DNA of 41,219 bases, taken from assembly GCA_001579985.1 (NCBI GenBank), contig LRSR01009568.1:1-41219 (forward strand), read 5' to 3'. Source of the stretch: Hypsibius dujardini (Eukaryota > Tardigrada > Eutardigrada > Parachela > Hypsibiidae). Of the stretch, positions 11,360 through 20,117 are shown one piece after another (the first letter of the stretch is position 1; the number at the start of each line of letters is the position of its first letter). The translations under genes and the position numbers were made by a program. The notes under the pieces were generated by a model. That model was not told where the DNA came from. It did not search any database and was given only the letters and a program-made list of their open reading frames with translations.

Positions 11360-11773
11360 GTATAGTACCAATACGTGTACTGTACCACTAACCAGCCCAT
11401 GAAGGTTGATGCCCTCTTTATTCCTGCCTGCTTCAGCGGAATGTTCTTACTATCAGTGGCTGCAGACTGCAAATAAGGCTACGGAAGCTTATCGGGGCTG
11501 AGAATGAAAACATCTCAAGCACTACTCGCACTGTATAAAGAAGGAACCAACGTGATCGTTATGTAAGTACTGTATAAAGTGTACTTACCAGTCTTTACAG
11601 TGCGTACTCGTAGAACCACAAAGCAAGTGCACCAGGCACCTGGCTATCACCTGTTTTGAGAAGAAAAATAAAGGATATAATCAATCGGAATTCTGCGACT
11701 GTCAGTCAACCAACTATGTGTTGGAAATTCTCGTGAGCTGCCATGCAAACATGTACAGAAAGTTTTATATTTC
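11360..11773. other. Region upstream of the SLC46-like gene
   Basis: No supported coding region. It contains duplicated CTGTATAAAG/GTACTTAC-type short repeats near 11530-11600. It probably holds the promoter of the transporter gene. Confidence 0.35.
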
Positions 11774-11996
11774 AGCACAATCAGTTCCAGCATCAAATTC
11801 GCCCTTACTGAAGAATCTACTTGCGTGTATGAAAAAGGAACGATTGATTGATTTACTAAACGTAAGTATGTTTATCCTTCATGTGAAGAAAGTTACATTA
11901 TCAAATGTTGTATCATTTCCTTTTGCCTGTTTTTAGGGACTGATAGAGCTTAGTGGTTCGAGATAATGCACTAGGAGACCGAGGATTTGACGGAGA
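11774..11996 (+). promoter_or_regulatory. Probable spliced 5' UTR of the SLC46-like gene
   Basis: A TTTATATTTCAG acceptor precedes 11774. A strong donor (CGTAAGTATG) follows 11861, and a TTTTTAG acceptor ends at 11936. Joining these exons leads to an in-frame stop shortly before the ATG at 11997, so they would be untranslated leader. This rests on splice consensus only. Confidence 0.4.
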
Positions 11997-12374
11997 ATGA
12001 ACGGGAACTCGGATATTTTGACTGATGAGGGTCTTGCGGGCGTTGCAACAATCGTGGTCGGCGATGAGGAAAAGACACTAATTCAGTCGCCAGATTTTGG
12101 TGATGATTGCGAAGATGACCATCCATACTACAGCGATCGAGAGCGCATTCTGGAAAGGGAAGACTCCAGCGTTGCAGAAGTGGAAGATTTGCCGGCATTT
12201 TACGCAGCATATCGCCTGGGACCATTGACGCTCCTTTGGTCAATTGCTTTAGGTCTCTCCGCGCCAGTTAACACCGAATTTTTAAAACTCAGTGTACGTT
12301 CTATTGTTACTGAGGGTAATAACAGATGGGAGAGAGGGTAGATGGACAAACCCGACAGACAAACAGGCAAGCAA

Positions 12375-12418
<44 letters not shown>

Positions 12419-14090
12419 AGAAAGAGGAAGGCAGACAGACAGACGGACAGACAAAGAAACAGACAAACCTACAGAGAGCCTGACAGACTGACAGACTGAC
12501 AGGCCAACAGACAGAAAAACAAGCACGTAAGCAGGCAGTCAGGCAGAGAGCCATTAAGTGCTTAAAAAGTAGAACCACATCATAAGCCATTAATCATGAA
12601 CCATGTGTAAATTTGTACATATTTTGTTTAAAGGTATGCGAAGTGGCTTTGAACATATCGGCCAACATATGTTCTCATATTAATGATAAGCAATTCAAGG
12701 CTGAAGGAGATTTGGTGGTACAGGAGACTGCCCACTATACCTTATACGTATCCCTGATGGGAAGCATCCCGCCAGTTCTCTTTTCCTTATTTGTTGGTAA
12801 GGTACTTGTGTAGTACCCGGTTCCAGGGTCCTAGTGCAGTATCGCACTTGTGCTTTTACCGTAAATGCTTTGGACTTACAGGTTCCTGGAGCGATAAATT
12901 CGGCCGGAAATTGCCGATGCTTGTACCGTTCATCGGTTATTTCTTATCCTCCGCGTACATGTCGGTGATCTCGAACTTCGAAGTCTCGCCTAATTTGTTC
13001 CTAGCTCCCCCTGTGATTAGTTCCGTCACAGGTGGTTGGACGATCCTTGGAATGGCGAAGTTCAGCTACTTGGCAGACTACACAACTGATAAGGTTTGCC
13101 AAGCTTGTTTGCCGAATTTCTCCTTAACGTAAGAATTGATTCCCGTAATCATGGACATGCGTTATTTCACAGAATCGGGCATTAAACTACGCTGTGATAG
13201 ATGGACTCATGATACTCTTTGGCAACCTGGGAGGACTTCTAGGGGGCTACCTATTCCAGAACTTTGGCAGGCAAATTCCATTTTATGTAGCGACTGGAAT
13301 CTACGGTGCCAGCTTTATATACGTCATCGTAGTCATACGGGACCGAGCTCCACGCGCTAAAGGAGCCGCAAGCAGCAGTTGCAGCGAGCTATTCTCGCTT
13401 AGCCATCTGCGTGACAGCTTCTTGACCATCGCGAAAAAACGTCCTCGTGACACCAGAATTCATATTTACGTTCTGCTAATGTGCTACTTGCTCTACTGCA
13501 CAGCATCCTACGGTGAGAACTTCCATGACGGAACTGCTTTTTGCCTGGATGTCAGAACTTTCTTGCACCTTGCAGGTGACTCTTCTGTGACCCAACTGTT
13601 CCTTGAGTTCCAACCGTTTGGTTGGTCTGTGGAGTTCTACACCCTCTTCAACTGCCTTAACGGTCTCTTTTCCAGTGTGATCTTGGTGGCCGTAATGGTT
13701 GTCTTTCGGAGAGTTTTTGGCGTGTCCGACACCATGTTCGGTTTCGTCAGTTCCTTGTCATGCATCCTGTTCTTTTTCGGCTACGGCGTCGCCCGGGTCG
13801 ATTGGATCATCTACGTCGCGACAGCTGTAGGTCTGATGAGGCACATGGTCAGCGCCTGCGTTAGATCACTTTTGTCCGGGATGGTGGAGACCACGGAAAC
13901 GGGGAAGATTATGTGCGTTGTCTCGGCATTCCAAGCCCTGACACCGCTGTTTGGCTCCGTCATTTTCACGACCATGTTTGCGCAGACCGAAAGTTGGTTC
14001 TCTGGTTTGTGCTTTCTCATAGCAGCTTTTTTCATGGTACCAGTATTGATGGGGTTCGGTTATGTTGATTTGATGCGTCGAAGAGATTAA
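11997..14090 (+). CDS. SLC46-family (proton-coupled folate transporter-like) MFS transporter
   Basis: Exons 11997-12293, 12634-12796, 12882-13093, 13173-13512 and 13576-14090 give 508 residues with closed phases. SLC46 proteins are 12-helix proton-coupled carriers for folates and related small molecules at plasma or lysosomal membranes. The sequence shows an acidic cytosolic N-terminus, TM1 (LGPLTLLWSIALGLSAP), a Cys/Asn-containing first extracellular loop, and the MFS motif A after TM2 (GSWSDKFGRK). Later helices follow, such as LYVSLMGSIPPVLFSLFVG and SSVILVAVMVVFRRVFG. The segment 13513-13575 is GT-AG, 63 nt and open in frame. I call it an intron because translating it puts a 21-residue hydrophilic insert inside a helix; without it the sequence reads TASYGDSSVTQLFLE. 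If retained the protein is 529 residues. The substrate cannot be assigned. Confidence 0.85.
12336..12545. repeat. CAGG/CAGA tetranucleotide array in intron 1 of the transporter gene
   Basis: A core of about ten CAGG units (near 12368-12418) is flanked by CAGA/ACAG units. It lies inside intron 12294-12633. Cys-rich open frames on the opposite strand are products of this repeat. Confidence 0.9.
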
Positions 14091-14191
14091 AGCCTGATCT
14101 GTGCATTTTTTTAAAATTTTAATGTTAACTGTCTGAGAGGCGCTAAATATTGTGTTATTTGCGGCAATGTATGCCTGTTTGAATTACCTTA
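14091..14191. other. 3' flank of the transporter gene
   Basis: Short AT-rich 3' UTR/flank ending in the TTA at 14189-14191 that forms the left target-site duplication of the adjacent MITE-like element. Confidence 0.4.
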
Positions 14192-14806
14192 TGCTACGTT
14201 CATAGTCCGTGTTATTTGCCAGAAGAACACTCCAATTGTGACGTAGGTGTTCACTATCGATGCGCACATAACAATTGTCGTATGACATTTTGCAAGAGGA
14301 ACTATGAACACTCAGCAAACATTTCAGAAAACATTGCCAGACGCGTTTTATTTTGGGGCGTGGTCTCGCAAGAGTCATGGCATGCCAGAGCTGGCCAGCC
14401 AATCATAAACTGTTGATGATTTGGAAGTTTCCTTGAAATTCCTATTTCGAAGTTGTTCTCCAGTTTGATCTTGTTGATAGTTTTTTTCAAATAATATATT
14501 ATCCTGTTATATTAAGTTGTCACAGTGTTGCAACTAGGACTAGCTGCTGGTACAGTACCAGCAGCTTTTTTCCTCGGCAAATGGTTATTGAAAATCATGA
14601 CTCAAAATGTTAAAAAGAAATTACTGTGAAAAATGGAATGGCTGCAGTGATTTCCTTGGGCGGGACTATGAACTGTCAAGCTACGTCATCGCTCTGATCG
14701 ATAACTATACATGCGTGTCAGACAGCTGTTCTCGCACTTTCGTCTGACAATGACTATGCACAAATGTCCTGGCATCTCGCATCTGACACGGACTATGAAC
14801 GTAGCA
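14192..14806. mobile_element. MITE-like element with 21-bp perfect terminal inverted repeats and TTA target-site duplication
   Basis: The first 21 nt (14192-14212, beginning TGCTACGTTCATAG) are the exact reverse complement of 14786-14806. The element is flanked on both sides by TTA (14189-14191 and 14807-14809). A 3-bp TTA/TAA duplication is typical of the PIF/Harbinger superfamily. The 615-bp interior has no transposase-like frame, so it would be non-autonomous. ACTATGA and CTACGT motifs from the ends recur internally (for example 14667-14690). A perfect hairpin, AGCTGCTGGTAC / GTACCAGCAGCT, lies at 14543-14567, followed by T residues. Confidence 0.8.
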
Positions 14807-14809
14807 TTA

Positions 14810-15506
14810 CTCCTGTCGATTAAATACTGCATGTACCATATGGTTTTATCGGCATGATAGGGATGGGAACCTCACAGTGGATAACTGACAAAGCGCCGGA
14901 GTACCATTGTGACAGTGAAAGGCATTGTGAAAGCAAGGTATAAGAAGGAATCCCGAACCGGGCAGTTCAGGCGACCTCTGGAGATGGCAGTGCTTCCCTG
15001 CCCGAGAGGGGTCAGCACCGTCGTCAAGGAACTACATTAGATGCAACCGAAAATCCATCAAAGCAGTCAAGGTTTGGGATTGCGAAGTTCAACAAGATGT
15101 TTAGTCAAGACTTTGTTCCGATCTTCTGCAATTCTCCAATACAGTATGACATAAACCCTGGCTTTCGACCTTCTTTTCAATCCTGTTTTGAGATGCTGCT
15201 CCTCAACTCCTGTTCTGACACTGCCACCTATTGTTTCAAGCCTGGATCCACGAGAATTAGCTCGAGGAAAAGCTACATGGCAAGGCAATGTAACTGCAGT
15301 CATTGATTGGAGAACCTCATCAGGAAGAGGAAAACAATGTATTTCTGTTATGCGAAACATCTAACCCAAGTACTCAATACAAGAAGGATCATTGATTTTG
15401 TTCTGCAATGTCATAACTGCACTCTGAGGAGGCGCTCAGTAATTGCAATAGATGATCTTATCTATGGAAGTGAAGTTCGGAGTAACGATGAAAAACGAGC
15501 CGGTCT
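14810..15506. other. Intergenic region between the MITE and RidA
   Basis: About 700 bp with no supported gene. Frames at 15067-15360 (both strands) lack splice partners or family resemblance. The part next to 15507 should be the RidA 3' UTR. Confidence 0.4.
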
Positions 15507-16671
15507 TCACTCTGTACGGATGTTTCCAACAACTGCGGTGGCTTCAATTTCAATCCTTCCGCCTTTCGGAAGGGCTCCTACTTGGTACGCGACTCGCGCA
15601 GGCGGATCCTGGGAATAGAAAAAACCATCACATAGATATTCCTTTACTGAGCGTCATTTCCGCCTTAGTAAACTTGTGGGCCTACTCGTGGGAAGTATTT
15701 TGCGTATATCTGAAAGTAAAAAAATGCACGGGTTTAACACATTATTCTTACCCACTGTACTAGTAGTATCAGTACAGTGCGGTACAGGAGAATCCCCTCC
15801 CCCCATCACAAATAAGAACAGTGACCGGCAATCTGACCTGATTCACAGTTTGGAAGTCATTGATATCGGCCAACAAAACTGTGGAATATTAACAGTGATC
15901 AATCTTCAAAGCTTATGTCCATGACACCACCCTTACTATTACAACGTATTACTCACCAGTTACTTTGACTACATTGGCGTAGTCAACCCCAGCGACCCGC
16001 AGAAGTGCCCCCAAGTTGATGAGTGCCTGTTCGGCTTCTTTCGCCACGCCGCTGAAAATAAGCATTCGAGAATACATACCTAGGGTACGCCGGATAATAG
16101 TAACTGGCCAGACAATACCCATAGGAGTACCCCGGATAATAGTAACTGGCCAGGCAATACCCATAGGGGTACCCCGGATGATACTAACTGGCCAGGCATT
16201 ACACATAGAGGTACCCCGGATAATAGTAACTGGCCAGGCAATACCCATAGGGGTACCCCGGATAATACTAACTGGCCAGGCAATACCCATAGGGGTACCG
16301 CGGATAATATTAACTGGCCAGGCAATATCTGGCCATATCTGGCTATATCGTAAAATTTTTAAGGCCACCTGATTTTTCTTGCTTTGTTATCAGAAAACAA
16401 CACTTACCCTTCGACCAGTTCTCCTGTAGCAGGATTTACACCAAGTTGACCGGAAATATAGAGCGTCTGGCCCGCCTGAATTGCTGGACTGTATTACAGA
16501 GAATACTTCATTTCACAGTAGTGCCAATAACCGAAGTTCCACGAGCTCGAACAACGAAAAATGCGATTCAAATTACCTGTACGGTGCAATGGGTGCTGGA
16601 AACTCAGGCGAAGTGATGACCCGACGTAGGACACTTCCGGGTGCCGGCGTGCTTGCGCTAGGATGAGACAT
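15507..16671 (-). CDS. RidA family reactive-imine deaminase (HRSP12/YjgF/UK114)
   Basis: Six small exons: 16671-16577, 16488-16408, 16051-15957, 15878-15838, 15709-15686 and 15608-15507, giving 145 residues (human RIDA is 137). RidA hydrolyses reactive enamine/imine intermediates released by PLP enzymes to ketoacids and ammonia, as a cytosolic or mitochondrial homotrimer. Family blocks in order: PYSPAIQAG, LYISGQLGVNPATGELVEG, GVAKEAEQALINLGALL, NVVKVTVLLADINDFQTVN, then PPARVAYQVGALPKGGRIEIEA. The conserved substrate-binding Arg (residue 117) and the Glu of IEIEA are present. The eight-codon exon 5 and exon 6 look unconvincing alone; exact phase closure and the C-terminal match support them. 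Intron 2 holds a 42-nt minisatellite. Confidence 0.92.
16085..16330. repeat. 42-nt minisatellite, about six copies, in intron 2 of the RidA gene
   Basis: Unit around GGATAATAGTAACTGGCCAG followed by GCAATACCCATAGGGGTACC. Copies are 90% or more alike and directly adjoining. It lies inside intron 16052-16407. The period is a multiple of three, which makes repetitive frames open on both strands. Confidence 0.95.
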
Positions 16672-17074
16672 ATTCTACCACAGAAACAATTTCGGACTCT
16701 AGGACACGTGAAATGCCGTTCGAAAGCAAACTTCTACTGTCGCGAAACTCGATTTCAAGGGTCAAAGAGAACTGGAAAAGCGTCGCGCCGGGATAGCCCT
16801 GAATACCTCAGGCCATATAGATAAAGAACCGGTGATTACAAGCGAGTCAAGATACGAGAGAGCTGTCGAGACACTCGCAGCTGCAAACCTCGCACCATGG
16901 ACCAGAGTAATCATGCAATGAGTGAGCGGATTTATCGGGTGTCTTGAATTCGAAACATGACAATTGCGTTTCAATGATCGGCGAGGCACGAAAAGTATGT
17001 ACACGTCCCTTTGCGCTGGCATAAAACTTTTTCCAACGCGGAAAAAAAAGTTAAAATTTCAAAAATAATCTTGC
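16672..17074. promoter_or_regulatory. RidA upstream region and 3' flank of the ankyrin gene
   Basis: About 400 bp between the RidA start and the stop of the next minus-strand gene. It must contain the RidA promoter. No TATA-like box or other element was recognised with confidence. A frame at 16762-17022 has no support. Confidence 0.35.
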
Positions 17075-17806
17075 TCACACGCTGAGCTTTTCCAGTAGAG
17101 TAAACTGCTTTTCTAATGAAACTTCCCGAAACAATGATCCCGGCATGATGGACTGGACAATTTCTACCGTTAAAAATCCCTCCCGTTTGGCATCATTCAC
17201 AGCCGCAATACAGCAATCTGTAAACGAAAAAGCGCTAACATCCGTTTGCTCCAATCCATCAGGAAGATCGGCATTGCATAACCGTAGGAGAAGCAATCTC
17301 CACCGCTGTGCCACACTGGTCGCACGGACACAGATGTCTAACAAGGCCCGCACTCTTCGTGCGTGCACTTGCTCGGCCTGTGCAAGCGTAACTCCAGCCT
17401 CCACCATTTCATCCGTCAGGATGTTAGAAACGATGATCTCTTCGAATTTCACTAGTTCGAGAGGTAAGAGACGGCCCAGTGCAACAACCATTGCAGCGAG
17501 GGTTCGGTAGGCACGCGCTGAGATTATCAAGCACAGGATTTCAGGCGTAACGGGAGTTGGATCAAGTTTTGAGGTTGCAACGAGAAGCTCTATCCCGTCT
17601 TTGAGGATCGTAGCGAATGTGGCGGTTTTTCCATTGGCGAAACCTTCAAATGTGTCCTTGATCCATCTTGTCTCACAATATTTAAGTAACCTAAACAAAG
17701 AAATATATTCTGCAAAATTCGATTGCAAAGATAGTAAACCAAAACGTACAAATTGAACAGGCGACCTGATAAAAAGCCAGACAAACAGACAGCAGACAGA
17801 CAGACA

Positions 17807-17855
<49 letters not shown>

Positions 17856-19555
17856 GACAGGAATGAGATGTATTGGTAAACATACATAGGAATGGCGTAG
17901 CTTAAAGATCTCCTCAATTTTCTGGCTATGCTGGGAGTCCTTGCGAGAATTAACTGCACCATCTTGATAAAGTGTAGGGCTTCCTGTAGTTCCATCACTT
18001 CCATGATACGGTCGGTCCAAATTGTGTCAATTGCCTCAATCTGCACCTCTTCCGAAATTCCCGCGTCTAGAAGCAAGTTTACAATTTGGCGAAAGGCCAC
18101 GGTCTCTTCTTCGTCCCATACCAAGAAGCCTCGGAGTGCAATTTGAAGCGGTGTGACGATATGTGTTTGGTCGTGCCAAGGCATAGCATCGGCGTAGCTC
18201 ATCTTATTCGGGTTAGCTTGATGAACTTTAAGGAGATGTCTAACCAGAGGGACGTTCTTTCTTGACACGGCCTCATGAAGCGCCGTTATCCGTTCGTCCA
18301 CATCTGCATCGAAGATCCAAATCCAAATAATGAAACTCTGTCTACGTCAAATGCCTGTCTGTCTGTCGGATCGCCTGTCTGTAGTCTGTCTGTCTGTCTG
18401 TGATCGCCTGTCTGTCTGCCTGCCTGTCCGTCTGCCTGCCTGCCTGCCCGTCTGCCTGTCTGTCTCTGTCTGCCTGCGCATTTATCTCTCGCGGTCTTTT
18501 AATCTGTCTCTCTGTTTATCTGAATGTCTGTGTGCCTGTCAGTTGGTTCATCCAGCTGGCCGTTTCACGTTTCGTACCGTACCATCAACCAAATAATTGT
18601 CCACGCCGACTTGACCAGTTTCTAACAGGAAGTCAATCACAGGAAAATCACAAGCAATCGCACCCCCAGGTCGCCGTTTCATCAATTTGGCGAACACGAA
18701 CGATGTCCTAATGCGAGACCATTGTGCCACAGACTCCGGTTGGAGTTTAATGACGGAAACATCATACTCGATGCCTTGATCGAACTGAGAGATCTCCGAC
18801 TCTTTGACCCATTCTAAAAATCCAAAATCAGAGATGGGATATTCCGGGGCCTGCCGATCCTGCATAAAACCAAACTGTCAGCGGTTTATCAATCACCTGC
18901 CTCAGTCTGATAAAAAAACCTACCGATCCATCCAGTCAATAATTCAACGTCAAAAATCACAAAGCGCTCACCATCCATCAATCAATCGAAAGCGCGTTCG
19001 GCCATTAAATCTCCTATGAATCAATCAATCAACCGACAACGGTCCATGCAGCGTAACTCTTCTCTTTTACTGTACCTCGTCCGAAATTCGGCAAGGCACC
19101 TTACAAAACCGCAAAATCAAATCCCGCCATACTGCCTCGATCTCTGTGCTATTTCCCACCCGATCCAGGGCCAAGCAACAGGCCCGCTGCGAGAACGCAC
19201 TCCATCCAACTAAAATGTCGGGTGAGGCATTCATCTTCAGCAGATACTGTCCCAGTGCTACGTTATTATCCAACACCGCCAAAGAAAATGCCGTTTCCCG
19301 GCCTGGCTCATTGCTGGTTTGTAGCACGCTGTCAATCGACACACCGGGTGTCCGCAAAAGGCAGTGCAGCACGGTATAATCGGGATATGCGGAATTGATG
19401 GGGCTGACGGGATTGGTGGGGTTGATGAGCCAGGCCAGCAGACCGAGGCATTCCTTTTGACTGTAACTGAAAAGATTTGTCGGATCGCGACGAATTTCAT
19501 CGACAAGGTCGGCAAAATAAGGATCGGCCGTCAAAGTCATTTTTTGTAGCAGCAA
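17075..19555 (-). CDS. Ankyrin-repeat-type protein of unknown function
   Basis: Four exons: 19555-19076, 18859-18583, 18303-17886 and 17690-17075, phases closed, 596 residues; a second ATG at 19540 is equally possible. Ankyrin-like units can be seen: YTVLHCLLRTPGVSIDSVL, TAFSLAVLDNNVALGQYLLK, ITALHEAVSRKNVPLVRHLL and VTPLQIALRGFLV followed by VNLLLDAGI. The last 200 residues are helical and Leu-rich, without a recognised domain. There is no signal peptide or membrane segment, so it is probably cytosolic. I do not recognise the family. The repeats suggest a protein-binding scaffold, but no partner can be proposed. Introns 2 and 3 carry CTGT/CAGA arrays and intron 1 an ATCA-rich stretch. Confidence 0.75.
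17775..17865. repeat. CAGA tetranucleotide array in intron 3 of the ankyrin gene
   Basis: About 20 CAGA-type units (near-perfect at 17808-17852) within intron 17691-17885. Confidence 0.9.
18350..18545. repeat. CTGT/CTGC tetranucleotide array in intron 2 of the ankyrin gene
   Basis: Degenerate CTGT, CTGC and CTGA units across most of intron 18304-18582. The orientation is opposite to that of the array in intron 3 of the same gene. Confidence 0.88.
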
Positions 19556-20117
19556 CAGAGCAATAGATTTTGCTGTTTATCTCAGGGTCAGTCAGATGCT
19601 GATTGATCGAACACTCCAGTCAATCACTGAATCAACCCACCGTGTTTGCGGTAAACTCTACTCTACCACAATCTGAGCTAGAACATACTCCAGCAATCAA
19701 TCAATCAATCATCCGCAATATCAGAAAGTCAAAGCTCAAGAGATCCACTAAGAGTTCTATTGTTGGCACCAAGCAGGTGTCCCATATAGGCCCAAAAGGG
19801 AGAGCAAGATTCCCAAAGAGAACATTTTAACGTTTTTCGCGTTTTTCACTCAAATGACCGAGCAAGCGTTCCATTCCTTATGCTGGCTGTCACACCACTG
19901 ATTGTTACAGATCGATGGGCGTTTATGGTCTTTGACTTTAATTATGTAACTGTAAGTTACGGGTACGCTGATATCCTAATCTCATACATACTTTTATGAT
20001 GTTGGAGGATTACTTAACAATTAACATGACTTGGGAAAAAACGGCATTCAAATATGAAGACGTATATTTAGGCCTTCCAGAGCACCAGAGACATCACGTT
20101 ATTTTATGGCAATTGAT
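19556..20117. other. Intergenic region with ATCA runs
   Basis: About 560 bp between the ankyrin gene start and the SERHL stop. ATCA runs occur (for example near 19695-19710). No coding exon is supported. It should hold the ankyrin gene promoter and the SERHL 3' UTR. Confidence 0.4.

Noticed and set aside
12200-12590. Cys/Val-rich frames on the minus strand (also at 17590, 18330, 29036, 30470)
   Set aside because: They are translations of CAGA/CAGG tetranucleotide arrays inside introns; the amino-acid pattern follows the repeat, not a gene.
14543-14575. Hairpin plus T-run resembling a bacterial Rho-independent terminator
   Set aside because: The genome is eukaryotic and the hairpin is inside a transposon-like element with no upstream transcript.
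16085-16330. Possible CRISPR array
   Set aside because: Copies adjoin with no variable spacers, and the locus is eukaryotic.
15949-16368. 139-codon frame running into the RidA exon
   Set aside because: The upstream portion is minisatellite; the exon begins at 16051 after a TTTTCAG acceptor.
16016-16372. Repetitive protein frames on both strands
   Set aside because: They are the 42-nt intronic minisatellite read in frame; the flanking RidA exons splice across it.
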